DNA from: Carcinoscorpius rotundicauda
Lineage: Eukaryota > Arthropoda > Merostomata > Xiphosura > Limulidae
Reading direction: 5' to 3'
DNA length: 64,000 nucleotides
Assembly: GCA_011833715.1 (NCBI GenBank)
Contig: CM022398.1
Location: forward strand, 10,185,445 to 10,249,444
Part shown: positions 38,201 to 53,200 of the stretch, piece by piece
How positions within the stretch are numbered: the stretch's first letter is position 1
Layout: every line of letters begins with the position of its first letter
Notes under the pieces: generated by a model
What the model was told of the DNA's origin: nothing
Databases searched by the model: none
The model's input: the letters and a program-made list of their open reading frames with translations, nothing else
Position numbers and translations under genes: made by a program

Positions 38201-41200
38201 ATCATAAATTCTTAGTTTTAAAAACCTGCATGCAGAGATTCATTACATTCAAGTTTATTAAAAATTGACACTTATATTATAATACAAAAGAAGAATAATG
38301 AACTAAAGGTTACAATATACTTTTCATAAGTTATCTAAAACAGTAAACACACCATCCAGACATCTGTATACAAATATGTATTCATATAATACTACTTAAA
38401 AAAAGAAAAAATCTTGTTTAATAATTTAAACTAGAAATTAAAAAAAATATTAGTTTATACACATTTTCTCAAGTTGTTTGTAACTAAACATAACAAATAT
38501 TTTTGACTAACTGGTTTCACTTTAATTATTCGACACATTTGTTAAGATTATATAACTTAACCGAAGATTTTATTTCTGATTAGATGCAAATTTAAAAAAA
38601 ATTACAATTTTTATTTACAATTATTTTACCTTTCAAGTGATAAACTAACAACATCACTTCCACCCCAGTATGTGCTATGTTGACCCCACAACTTTTGTGT
38701 ATCCCAGGAGGAATTATAGTTCACTATGTTCCACTGACTTGAGTGTCCATAATACATAAGCTGTTGTCTAAACTTCAATTCAAGTCCTAGAGATTTAGAA
38801 AATGGTTGGCCGAGATCCTGAAACAAACGCAGCCTTGGCTGTTCCACTAATACACTGCCAGTGGGAAAATCTAGTCTGGATGGGTCTGACTTATAAATGT
38901 TTGGATAAAAAGAAGATAATAATTCATGTTGAGTCCAATCCCACCAGTTCGCCCAAGTTTTAACATGTTTCAGAGGATACAGTCCATTTCTGTTAATAAT
39001 ACAGATAAGAATATTGAACTTAAATGTACACTACAATAATAAATAAGCATTATTATTCAACAGAAAACATTAAAAAATACCTTTACATCACAAAAGAAAA
39101 CTTACTAGGAATGAATAAACTACATAAACTATAAAACACAAAGCTATTTGATACTACAAGTCAAAACTAAATGTTTCCTCAAATGTTTCAAATATAATTA
39201 TCTGAAAAATGAACTAACAATTAAAACATCTTGTATATTACTATTTTTTCACTTTATTTTAATATCTTTCAAGGTTACTTGTAACTGATTTTAATAAATT
39301 AATATATATTATTACTTGTTTTATAGATTTTGCACATCATATTTTTGAAGTTGTTTAAGTTTGCACATTGATCCAATACACCTTATTTTTTGTACTCCTT
39401 CTTAACATTTAAGAAGCTTAAATTCTGGAAAGATTTACAACATTAATATCAACTTATTATTTTAAATAGGTTTAACATACCTCAGACAAGCTTGCTTGAC
39501 AGAGTTGTTCAGATAAAATTGGGAAGACAAATCACCACCATATGCCACAACCACCAGGATAAGAAGAACAGTGACAAATCTTAATATACCCCTTAAAAAT
39601 GGAAAACAATAGATACATATACATATATATCCTTAACATTACCTCACGTGTTTTATAAGCAGTTTGTTAACTCACCAGTAAGTAACTGAAATACAATAAA
39701 GATCAAGCTACTACATATATTTACAATTGTGTGTAATATTCTACATAAGTTAATGGTTTATTAATTCTGTAGTGAAGAAAGAAATATTTAAAACTCCCTA
39801 ATAAGACCAGAAAACTATAAATTACACAAAGTATTTGAAATGAATAAATAAATTCAATTAAGTAAAAAATTAATTAAGGAATAATGAATTTCTTAAAAAA
39901 AAAAGGAAAAACATTCTACACGTAATGATGTGAATCTTGCCAAGATAACGTAACATACGATACAGTAATTGATTCTTATTTTGATTGTGTTAAACAGACA
40001 AGTCTTTACTTTCAACCGTTTAAGAATTAGTATGTGACACATGCATCTTTCCATCTGTAACGACTAAAATTAATACCACTCTGTCAGAAGGAAGTGTTCA
40101 AATTAGTTTAAGACCAGTTTTGTTACTTTAATAATTATAAAATGAAGGAAATTACAGTTTACTACCTGAAGGCAAAGCAGAACTTTCTGGCTTTTTGGGC
40201 TTGCAGCCTGGACTCAATCAGAGCACTTTCTGGTGGTGGACGCAAATACCTTAAGTATCGTAAGTGTTGTCTATTACAAACCTCTTTGTCATTAACCACT
40301 GGATTTACCTGCTGCTCAGGTGTTGTTGTGTCAACATTCTCTTTCATTTCAAGCATTTTTTGCAGATCATTACGACAACATCCACATAGTTGGTGATTTA
40401 TTTTGTGATTATTAAAGATTTCAAAAATGGATTTCAGTAGTGACAAGAAACATGCCTGAAATATACATATAAAACTAGTTGCTGACAGAACTTCGCTTTC
40501 AGTATAAATATGATTATTCATTTTGATGTGGCTCGATAAGAACACAGTAAAAAAATGAAAATGATTCACTTTTACAAGACTTTAAATTTCAGCACATACT
40601 CACAGACAGCACTAAAAATTATTACAAACTAAGTAGCATAAATGGTTAAAACACATGAACTATTAATACTCATAAAAACAAAAAAGGTTTTACATAACGT
40701 GATACAACTATTTTCAAAGACATGAATATCTTTCTTGACCAACGAACAAAAAAAGAAAAAGAAGTGAATCCTATTGAAGGCTTGACTTTAATTTTTGTAA
40801 TTGGTTTATTAATGCATTTCTCTCTCTCTCTTCTTTTAATACACAAGGCAACAAAATTTTTACTTTTTTTTATTCCTGGACAGAAAGTGTTATTTCCCAA
40901 TTGCTTATGCCGAATGTAAATGGAAGAACCTATTTTTTCTCTTCAAGCTTTGATTTTGTGACCTGGGAGCATATAATGAAAACATGATGGGAGACTTCAT
41001 CTGGGGACTGATATGTGAAAGTAATTTACATTACAGTCGCAAATCTCAAAAAACTACTAATTTCTAAACATTTTTGTGTAACTTTACTATAAAAACATGA
41101 AAATCTTGATTCATGTTTCTATTCAGACCTTATGTATATGAAAATATGTAATTTTGTCTATTTTTACATAGAAAATAGGTTAATTTCTAAATTTCATTAT

Positions 41201-44200
41201 TCAGATCACAGAAGCAAAGTTTGAAGAAAATAATGGCCATTTTCTATACTTTTACAACATAAGCAATCAGGAAATAACACTTACTATCCAGGAACAACAT
41301 TTGTGTTACATGGTGTAATGTTTTTGTATTAGACTATGCTTATTGTAAGAAATTGTTGTTGTTTTTGTATTAAGCACAAAGCTACACAATGGGCTATCTG
41401 GGCTCTGCCCACAACGGGTATCGAAACACGGATTTTAGCGTGTAAGTCCGCAGACATACTGCTGAGCCACTGGGGGCTTGTAAGAAATGAAATAGTTTTA
41501 ATAACTGTTCTGTTTTTCAGGTATTTTATGTAAGATTGAAATTTTCCACTTTGCCAATTTTTGAAAGAAAAATAATAAAGACAATTGGTTAATACGAGAA
41601 GATACTTCAATCATAATTCAGCTAAGGTATCACACAAGTGGAGACAGTTTTTCCATTCCAGAAATGTGTAATCACAGCTGATGAGGCAAATAAAAGAAAC
41701 ACATATTTATAAATAAAATCTACAAATATAAACCAATTTTGATATATTTTTTAGAATGAAGAGAAAGCAAAATCTGTGTTACATTGTAATTCAGAAAATA
41801 CAGAAACAGCACATTATTACATAATTATATGCAAACCTATATTTGGATTGATTTAAATTTGATAACTAGTAATCATACATAAAAATAGATTAACATTAAC
41901 AGAACAAACCTAGATATATGAATCAGCATAATTTTTAAAAAACCTTAGATTCCGTAAAACAGATGCCTGAAAATAATGAAAAGATGGAAGAAAAGATGTT
42001 AAAAGTGAAATACTGCAAAACAAAAAAACAAGAAAAAAGTTTTCTGTTATAAATATTTATGTTTTTAATAAACAACAAATAAACTATGCTTTACTTACCC
42101 ACAGAGGATAGATTATAAAAGCAGCACAAAGCAAACTGATGACATATGTTTGAAGCCAACACAAGACCTGAAGAGGGTTTAACCTACAGAAAAGATAACA
42201 ACAAATCGCTAAATTAAATATTTTATGATGGATTTATGTGCATTTTGTTTGGTGTAAGGCATAACAATTCAGAGTTCAAAAAATGAATTTTAATGCCTTA
42301 TATAGTTACGAAGAACATAAAAAGAAATATTTTACACTTACCATAATGTGTAGACTGGTGTATAATACAAACTGCTAAATACTGACACCAAGATGATCTC
42401 CCATCCAACGTAATGCACCCAAGACGGTAAAACTGACACGTGTGAATAACTGTACACTAAGCTATTTTTTTTAAATGACTTGCTAATATTTTCTGAAGTA
42501 TTTTCTTCTGATTGATGTCCTGCTGTTTCCTTTTCCTTTTCAGGTTGCCAATCTTCAAACCCACTCGAGGTTTGCTCTGAGGTATCTGAAAAAGAATCGT
42601 GCCTTTAACGTGTTAATATTAAGTAAAGTTTTAACCCTCAAATTCTCAAAGAATATTTGCTTGAATTAATATAATTAAGTTGAAAAAACAATTAATTTAT
42701 AATGGAATTGTTGTTGTGGTTCAAACCTTAATATTTACAGCTTTTGAAAAAATGTGGGTAAAAAAAATAATACAGTTCAACCATCATATCACAAATGTTG
42801 ACATTTAAATTTACAAACTACATCACAAATAAAAAAACAGAATAAATATGTACTAAGTATATCTCAGTTCAGATTGAGTCTTACTTCCAAGTACCTTTGC
42901 TAATAGAACAAATTTTAGCTTTAAAAAATGTATCTTCCTACTTTATTTAAAACATATGACCAATATATGTGAAACTTCTTGTTTTCATTGGTTGATGAAT
43001 AATTACTGCAACTATTCTGAGTGTATTTACATCATTCTTATACTTTTTTGTACAATAGTTTAGACAAGTTAGAAAGTACCTGAAAAGGAAATGTTATTTT
43101 TGAAACAAATTTCCTTAGTAAAATCTTTACAAATGCCAAAACTGTTGTACATTTGTTTCAAGCTGTTTAAGAGAATGTTTGAAACATTTTATTAACATGT
43201 TTAAAATTTTAAAACCTGTTTGTTACTCCAATTACAGATTAAAAACAAGAGCGCCTACACTGATCACTGTGAAGACTGTTGCTACTGTCACATGTTGCTT
43301 CTTGAGTTTCACACTTCTGTTTTTTATTTGTTCCAGGTCGAAGCCGAAGCGACCTCAAAGTGGCAGATGTGTCATCAATTAATTGCTCTAACAGCGAACT
43401 TCGTCGTTTTGTGTTGACGACATCTATGAGGGAGTTGGGTTGACTTGTTATACTGGCCTTTCCCTTGGTGTATTCACCATGCCTATGTCTACTCTGAGCC
43501 CAAGATTCAATGGCACGTAGCTGGGACAGTGACTCCTCCAATGGAGATAGGGACTGTCTGAGAGAGAATCATGTACAAAAGTGTGAAAACTGGAATATAA
43601 ATAGTTTGGTAAAACTGGTTTCAAAACAAACTGATTCAAGTTCTGAAAGACTGATTAAAAGAACTTGATTCAGAATTAGATGAGAAGAAAATTATAAGTA
43701 TTTTCAAACTAGTGGATAACACAATACATAAAAGATAAAGGACATTTCATATAATGTTTGCTGGAAGCTCTCTTATACTTCTGCGCTAAAATATTTTAAA
43801 ACTATCACAATCATATGATTGAGGACAAGAATTACAAAATGAAACTTTGAAATGTGAATAGAATGCATTTCATGTCATACTTATCAATATTTCATGAAAC
43901 CTATATTCCTGATTTTGCAACAGTTCATCTCGGAATAAAGAATTTCTATATAAATAACATACTTGCATTCGTCCATTTGGAACATTTATTGAATTTCTCG
44001 ATCAAATGCTATGAACCTCATATGATGAGAAAGACCTTTGTACGAGGAGTCCAGATTGTGTATTGGTTTTCAAATCGGAATCATCTTACCTGGTTTTTTG
44101 CCGAGTCAAACTTTTCAATGTAACCAGTATGGTGCATGATGGCACAATGTTATTGTCAACACATGACAACTGACTTGCCTTTAACTTTAGTTATTTTTTT

Positions 44201-47200
44201 TAATTTGCAAAGTATTTCACATAACTAACACTTGACCTGTGTGCAATTTCCTAAAAAATTAACATCACTCTAATACAATTGTAATGGGTCTTCTCAACTT
44301 ACTTAGGTCTAAAATATACAAATGATTAAATCTAAACCATAAGCTTACTACCTTTTCAGCATGCATTCAGACATTTCTGTATATTCAGTTAAGGTTGCTT
44401 TCATTACGACTTCGCATTTACTTTACTTGAAATAATTTAGCTTTACTTTGTTTCATAAATTGCTAAAAAGAGACCTGCATAAAATACTTAAAATGACAAA
44501 ATCATTCACATAATCTTTCATAGGACCTGAATATACATCTTTAGCTGAATGCCTTTAACTGACGAGATCCAAGTAACAAGCCACTGGTTCCCACACTGGG
44601 ATCTGCAACAATCTCTAGAGGGAATCAGAAGATGTGGAAATATATTTGTGAGAATTTTATTTGTTGCAATAAATATTTTCTCAAAATTCTATTAAATCAT
44701 TAACTTTGTTGTCCTCAGTCAGATTGTCCATATTAACGTTCTCTAGGGGTCTGAAGCTAAAAATAACTGAAAGTCCAAGGACTCATGGAATTTTGTCAGC
44801 ACCTTATGTAAGAATGTTTTAGAAGGAAACAAAATTACTTATAAAAACAAAACAAAACTGATACCATTCATCTAAGAATATACATTTAAATAAATAACCA
44901 CTTCTAGAATTATAAATCTATAAAACAAGAGCTATTTTTATCAATAAATATAAAATTATGCTTAAAATTCTTAAAAAACAAAATTCAGTTTTCAGTATTA
45001 TTTTTTAATTGTTAAGTAAATAAGCTAGCCTGCAAGTAGTTACCTAAATTAAATATCCATTTACAGGTAATTCTATACAGATATAAAATGATAAAGTATT
45101 GTGTTTCATATCTAAAATACTGTTCTGTGAGTTTCAGCTGTTTTATCATTACCTTGATTCACAACTGGTACTTCTGACAGTGTTATCATCATCACTGTAT
45201 GACTCTTCATCATCATCTTCCTGTGTTTCTACCTCACTACTCCAGAACTCAGAGCTATCCATATTTTCTATACTACTGGTATAAGAACTAGAGGAAGAAT
45301 CCCCTTCACTGTGGACTGGAAGCTTGTACTTGTGGCATAGTTTGATGTGGTTTTCAGACAGACCAGTCCACAAAACTCTTAACCAATTAGGAAATGTACC
45401 TAATGGGCGTCGGCCAAGATGAAACAACACAGTCAAGCACTGATGAGGTATTACCATAGCAACAGCAATTTTAAAACCATAAAGAACTTGTTCTGGAGAC
45501 AGGTCTTTCACCAGAAAAACATCGTAGTTCTGGAAAATAAAAATTTGCTTTTAAATAATAATATAAACTACACAAGGAAAACAAAGTCAAGAAATACCCT
45601 TTTTTGTTAGATCCTTTTGAAAATAATGGGAATAAAAGAGATGTTTTACCCCAAATATTTTAAAGTTGATGGCTCACTTATGTTGCCATTTAGAAAAGTC
45701 CTGCAATGTATGGAAAACACAAAAATAAACACTTTCATGAAATAAAATCTACACTTATAAAATGTTAAATATTATTTCACTATTTTTATTATCTGGTGAA
45801 ATGAAGTATGAAAAGTATTTTCACCAAAATATTTATTTTCAAACTTGCAATGGGAAATGTATCTTTACACAAATTTTACATCTCTGAGGATATTGTTTTA
45901 GTATTCATATTTAATAACCAGAAAGAGGGTATTACTATAATTACTGTACTGAGTATCTTCTTTACTAAGTAGATGATATGATTACAGTTTATCACACATT
46001 ACTGTCGTATTAGTAAATACCATTTTATATGTACATGAAGATATCAGATTTGACAAATTCGTTAAAAAAACCTAATTCAGCATTTTATATGCAAAAACGG
46101 CTCTTTTGGGCTCAGAAAACACTTCAAATAGAAGAGCGAACAACGTTTCGACCTTCTTCGGTCATCGTCAGGTTCACAAAGAAAGAGGTAACTGGCCGGA
46201 AGCTGACCACATGTTTATACAACCCCTTCCAAACATGTGGTCAGCTTCCGGCCAGTTACCTCTTTCTTTGTGAACCTGACGATGACCGAAGAAGGTCGAA
46301 ACGTTGTTCGCTCTTCTATTTGAAGTGTTTTCTGAGCCCAAAAGAGCCGTTTTTTGCATATAAAATTCTCAACAAGTGGGTTTCTCGACATCACTGATTG
46401 CTAATTCAGCATTGAAGTTTAAGTATTCCCCTACAATTTTAAATGACCCCTCCCAAAAATATAAATTAAAAAAATAACTCCACAATAATAATTTTTATCA
46501 CAAACCAAATACAAGAAACAAAAACAATAAGAATGAACAATATTGTTCGTTTATCTCAAATAAAACAGCTTCATGGTTTGTTGACAACACACATGCCATA
46601 ATGCAAATTAACATTACTCTTCTATACTATGTCAAAGTGTGAGAAGGTCATTGGTCCAATTTTATCCAGTATGTTAGGACACAAGACAATTACATGTTCT
46701 TTGGCAAATACGAACCTTAAAAACTCAAATTTTTCCTGAATATTTGTATGATAACATGGTTGTTTAAGTTGTTAGATAAATTGTCTTACTGTAAGTTAAC
46801 TCTTTAGCTCAAGTGGTAAGCAGTGGTACAGAAAGGGGTTACAAAGTTGGTATATACTTGGCTAGACATTTAGATTGAAAGCATAAGAAACTGCTAAACA
46901 TGTAAAAGTGAAGGTGTCACAAATGCCCTGTTACCTTTATGCCATGATGAAGCATTTGCCTGAAGTGTGCAAATCACATTCATTTGACATGAAAAAAAAA
47001 TCCACAATAATATGTAGTAGAGTTGTAAACCTTACCTGATCAACTGAGTAATAACACCAGAGGGCAGTGAGGAAAGCTCCAGTTAAAACTTCAGACAAAC
47101 AGCAAGCTAATCTCTCAACTGATGTGTAGGTTGAACAAGGAGAATGATAAAAAATGGAATTCCACATGTGGTGATTATTGAGATTTTCCATAAGTTGTTG

Positions 47201-50200
47201 ATAGAATCTCTGTAAAAAATAATTTCAGTTTCTTCAAAGCCTGTTTAAATACACTGAGTACATTAAACATGTGTCAACTACCCACCTTAACTTTACAACT
47301 GCTATCATTGCACAACAAATACTGTGCAATTATCATGCTACAGGAAAACAGCCTCCATTTTGATGATGGAATGCACTGATGCTGTCACTGAATATCAAAC
47401 AGTCAATAAGTACAAAACCCCAATAATCCTAATCTTCTTCAACAATTGTTCATGACCAGTTTCCTCCAGTCAATGAGTACAGAACCCCAGTTATCCCACC
47501 TTCATCAATGAGTACAGAACCCCAGTTATCCCACCTTCATCAATGAGTACAGAACCACAGTTATCCTACCTTCATCAATGAGTACAGAACCACAGTTATT
47601 TTACCTTCCACAATGATTTACAGAATCTGTTATTTTACCTTCCACAATGATTTACAGAATCTGTTATCCTACCTTCCACAATAACTGTTCAAGACCAATT
47701 TTGTCCAGTCAATGAGTACAGAACCCCAGTTATCCGACCTTCCTCAACAACTTGATTTCAGCATATTTCTCAAACCAACACCATTTAGTTTCCATTTTGT
47801 TGTGTGCCGAATGTCACTAATGGTGTAAAAAATGGAGGGATGTTCACCTGTCAACATAATTTTTTTCAGAGCCAGAGTTCCATTTATTTCTGAACTCTTC
47901 TACCAAACACTAAAAACCTAAACCACATGCTAATATTTCTTTATCAACACACATACACACACACAACACCAACTTTGTAAAAGTTTATTTACCACGTATA
48001 CAGCACCAATATCACATATATATTTTTTATTCTCCCACATAACTGTGGTTAGTTGTTGTGTTTATAGATATATTCTTTATCTCCCTCAAACGAAATAAAG
48101 CTGTCATCAACTCATGCAAGTTTCATTAAGTTTATCGTTAATGAATATAATAAGCATTTGCAAAACATTCTAATGACTCAAGTCCTTACTTAAAACAGTA
48201 AGATCTGTCTAAGCCATAAACTGCAATGGGCAAGAACTTCTACAAGCTAGAAATATCAAAATTTTGCAGCATTATCTTATGATTTCTCTCATAAAAGGAC
48301 CTCTATATGGTGAAACCTGCATAACACAGATGGAAAACTATCTTTCACCCACCTCACCAATCAAGAAGTAGGAATAGAAACTGAGTAAGCCAGAAAAAAT
48401 GTTTTTGATTAATTATTAATTTCTAATATAATTAATAATTTCTTTAAATATTAATAAATTCTTGGACATTTTGTTGCAGTAAGTATTGGTTAAGTACATT
48501 CTGTTTTTTTTTCTGTTATCTTTATTCTGGAGGTCATATTTCCTGATGGAGAACGAGAGAAACCATGGATAACAGGTATTGACTGATTGATTGATTTAGT
48601 GTTTCATGGCACAAAGCAACGAGGTTATCTGCACCAGACATCCAGTAAAAAAGTAAAAAAAAAATAAATGTAGTAAAAGACATAAATGAAAATGAAGGTA
48701 AAACAAAAAAGTATAAAACCAATGTTGACACCTAGTCTACAATGTTAAGATAGAAGGCAAAGTGTAAAAAGTTGTAAGGTATTTACTCTATCAAAAAGGT
48801 ATAATCATAACCCACCAGGAAGACTAACAGGCAGGTACAAGACCCACCGTCAGTCACCTGAAGTTGGTCTTACAAGTCCTGGTTCCGGGTTATGTGTCAT
48901 AGCAACCAGTATCAAAATGTAAAAGAATAGAAGTTTTAAAAGACACATAGCAAAATTGCAACAACGAGTAGCCAAATGTCCAGTAAAAAGATAAAAGTCA
49001 AGTAAATGGAGTAAAATTTGTAAAAGTAAATGAAGGTAAAAACAAAACAGCAATTAAAACAGAAAATGGTGTAAAAACCAATGGTGACATCCAGTCTTCA
49101 AAGTTATAAACTATTTACTCTAGCAAAATGGTAATGATCATAACCCGCCAGGAAGACTAACAGGTAAGTTCTAGAACCTCTGTCAATCACCTGAAGTTGG
49201 CCTTTCCAGTCCTGGTTCCAGGTTATGCATCATAGCAGCTATTATCAAAATGTAAAAGAATAAAAGTTTTAAAAGACACTGGGCAAAATCGTAATAATGA
49301 GTAGCCAAAAGTTCAGTAAAAATATAAAAGTCAAGTAAATGGAGTAAAATGTGTGAAGGTAATTGAAGAAAAAAGCAAAACGACAATTAAAACAGAAAAT
49401 GGTGCAAAAACCAATGTTGACATCCAGTCAACAAAGTTGTAAAGGACTACCTGTAGCAGAATGGTAATGATCATAACCTGCCAGGAAGACCAACAGGTAA
49501 GAATAAAAACCACTGTCAGTCACCTGAAGTTGGTCTTTCCAGTCCTGGTTCCGGGTTATGAGTCAATATGGCCAGTACTAAAAAGTAAAGTAGTAAAAGT
49601 GTGAAACGATATGCAGCAAAAGTATAATAACAACTCGCCAGGAGGACTAACGAGTAGTTCAAACGGATAGTTTGAATAGTAGCGTTAGTCACCTGAAGTT
49701 GGCCTTTCCAGTCCTGGTGTCGAGTTATTTATTGTTCTGGCCATTGTCCAATGTCAAATTGAATGAGAGAGATTAAAACTGTAAAAAAGGAACCACAATT
49801 AAAAAGGTGTTATGAATAAATATGCAACACTTAAATGAGATTAAAAAGATTAATGGCCATTAAAAAATTAAAAACGTTATCAAGGTGAAGAGTGCCACCA
49901 TCACCAACAACTCTGTCCAATGTTACAGACTGACCCTGGAAAAAATATGTTTAAAATATTGCCGTTGTTGAGAATTGTAACAATGGTAAAAAAGTAAAAT
50001 GTGGCTGATAGTGATTTGAGTGTTACACAAACTACACATTGGTGCATCAGTTCCAGATAAAAGAAAATGATGAGTTAAAAACTGTGACCAATGCGTAGCC
50101 TAGTGAGAACAACTTCCTCCTTCGGAACTTTACGGAAGCTAGATGGCCAAACTCCAATTTTGGGTTTGATTTAAAAAGGTTTGTTGTCGCGGTGCTCACT

Positions 50201-53200
50201 CCAAGTGGACTGCCAGCTGGCACGGAGCCGAACCTTGAAGACAACACCATAGTCCATGTAAGGAATAGGCAGAGAGGTGATGGTGCTGAAGCAGATATAT
50301 TTAGCTGCCATGTCTCCAAGCTCGTTCCCGCGAATACCAACATGGCCTGGTATCCAGAAAAACTGGATTGAAGTAGCTGCTAATGAGAAATGGGCCGGTC
50401 GGTTTTGAATGTCAGCGAGAATAGGATGTGAGCTAACATGTAGCGATTCCAAGGCAAGTATAGAACTAAGCGAATCAGTATAAATAGTGCAGTTGGAGTA
50501 CTGCTCAGCTGCAATATGATCCAGGGCAAGAGATATGGCATGCAGTTCAGCAGTGAACACAGAAGCTGTAGAGGGGATTCTGCACGCAACTACTGACCCA
50601 TAGCAAACCATAGCAGAGCTCACAGAATTACCTGATATGGAACCGTCTGTATAAATGGGAACTGAATGATTGTTTCAAAGATATTCATTGAATAAAAGAC
50701 GGAACTTCCAATCTGGAGTATTTGCCTTTTTTAGGTGACTGAAAGAAAGGTCACATTTGGGGGCTGTAATAAGCCATGGTGGGATGGGCTGATCTGTGGA
50801 ATCTCCAATGTTATCCAAGGATAGACCCAATTAATCCAATTGCGCCCGGATGCGAAGGCCAAACGGAGCAATGACAGATCGTCTGTTCTGAAAAGTACTG
50901 CCCACAGAGAAAGGAAAAAACATTCCCAGGTGGGATGCTTTGGTAAGAAACAAAGTTTCGAAGTATATTGTAAAGATAGTTGCAAACGGCGAAGGTGTAG
51001 AGAAGATTCATGAGATTCAATGTATATGCTTTGAACTGGAGAGGTACAGAAAGCCCCAGTGCAGAGTCAAACTCCTTGGTGATGAATGGGGTCCAGTATC
51101 TTTAAGGCTGAGGGTCTGGCAGAGCCATAGACCATTGACCCACAATCGAGTTTCAATCTAATAAGAGCACGATATATCTTCAACACTGAACAGTGATCCG
51201 CCCCCTAAATGGTAGAAGAGAGGACACGAAGGATGTTCAGTGCTCTTGTGCATTTGACCCGAAGCTGCTTTAAGTGTGGTATAAAGATCAGTTTACAATC
51301 AAAGGTAAGCCCCAAGAACTTTGTCTCTGGGACCACTGGCAGCAAACTTCACCGATATGAAGTTCAGGATCAGGGTGAATACCTTGTCGACGGCAAAAGT
51401 GCATGCATACAGTTTTGGAGAGAGAGAGAAATTAAAGCTGTTCGCCAGAGTCCATTTCCGTACACGATTAAAGGCAGTTTGTAGTTGCCGCTCAATATAT
51501 CTCATGTTTGACGACTGACATGAGATGTGAAAGTCGTCGACATACAGCCCATTTGCAAGAGTGAGAGGAAGTTGTTCAGTGATGGCATTTATCTTTATAC
51601 TGAAGAGTGTGACACTCAATATACACCCTTGAGGGACTCCAAGTTCCTGGACAAAAGAACGGGAAAGTATCAAACCCACACGAACTTGGAATCTCCTGTC
51701 CATTAAAAATTTTTTAATAAACATGGGTAGATGGCCACGTAGCCCATATGTATGGAGGTCTCGCAAAACGCCATACCTCCATGTTGTGTCGTAAGCCTTC
51801 TCTATGTCAAAGAATATTGATACAAGATGTTTGCGGTTGAGAAAGGCTTCTCTGATAGATGTTTCAAGATGAATTAGGTGGTCTGTAGTGGAGTGCTGTC
51901 GACGGAACTCACACTGGGTGGGCGAGAGGAGGTTGTTTGATTCAAGGAACCAAACAAGATGAGCATTAACCATCCTTTCTAAGGTCTAACAGAGACAGCT
52001 TGTCAAAGCAATTGGACGATAGTTTGAAGGAATCTTCAGATCTTTCCCTGGCTTAGAGAAAGGTAAAATAATAGCCTGGTGCCAGGCATCAGGAGAAACA
52101 TTCTCCTGCCAAATCTGGTTGAAGACAATCAGAAGGACATCAAGAGAAGCAGGAGATAGATGGTGCAGCATGTCATAATGAATATCATCAGGTCCAACAG
52201 ACGTACTGGAAGACCGATGAAGGGCCATTTTTAGTTCCACCAGGGTAAAGGGACAATTATAGTAAAAGAAACAGTCAGTTCGAAAGGAAAGAGGTGATCG
52301 CTCTGCCCGAGTCTTGATGGCCAGAAAGGTGGAGGAACAAGCAGAAGTGCTAGATACCTGGCAAAAGCTTTCATCTAGAGTGTTAGCGATGCTCCGGACA
52401 TCAGTCACCTCCAGACCATCAGAGAGTAAGATCAAGAGGGGGACAGAATTGTGGTGCCCATTAACCTTTCAAATCCTGTCCCATATGATCTTGGAACTGG
52501 TGATAGAAGATATGCTGGTAGTGAACTTAATCCAAGATTCCTTCTGGCTTTGACGTCTTACCCACCTAGCATGTGCATAGGCCCGTTGGAAAGCAACCCG
52601 GTTTGAAAGTGTGGGATATCTAAGAAAAGTATCCCAGGTTCGTTTTTGAGTCTTCCGTGCTAAGTGGCAAGCAGGATTCCACCATGGACGAAGATATCAT
52701 GGAAAACGTGTTGAAGTTTTAGGAATACACTGAGCAGCTACATGTATAATACAGTCAGTTACCGGTGCAACACAGTTGTCTACTGATGGCTGATTTACGA
52801 TGGCAGGATCAAGTTCTGCGAGAGCAGTGAAAGTGGACCAGTCTGTCTGATCCAGCTTCCACTGGGGCACACGGGTAGGGTGGCATCGACCACGGCCATT
52901 CTTTCTCAAAAGAATCGAAAAATGATTACTGCCTAGTGGATTACTGTCAACCCTCCATGAAAAATGGGAGAATAATGAAGGGGAGCAAACTGAGAGATCA
53001 ATGGCAGTGAATGACTGACTTGGTGCATGAAAGTAAGTGGAAGAACCAGTATTGAAAAGAGAAAGATTGTGATCAGAGAGCATCCGCTCTACAGATCGAC
53101 CCCTCCCATCAATAATAGCACTTCTCCAGAGGGGATGATGTCCATTAAAATCCCCCAAGATTAGAAATGGAGATGGCAACTGTTCAACGAGAACATTAAG

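Noticed and set aside
46029..46397. A 122-codon plus ORF
   Set aside because: It runs straight through the palindromic insertion and its two halves are complements of each other; not a gene.
48850..49386. Two similar minus-strand ORFs (67 residues each) ending PGL..PTSGD, suggesting a duplicated small gene
   Set aside because: They are translations of the tandem ~333 bp repeat in the LINE 3' region; similarity is at DNA level and there is no independent coding evidence.
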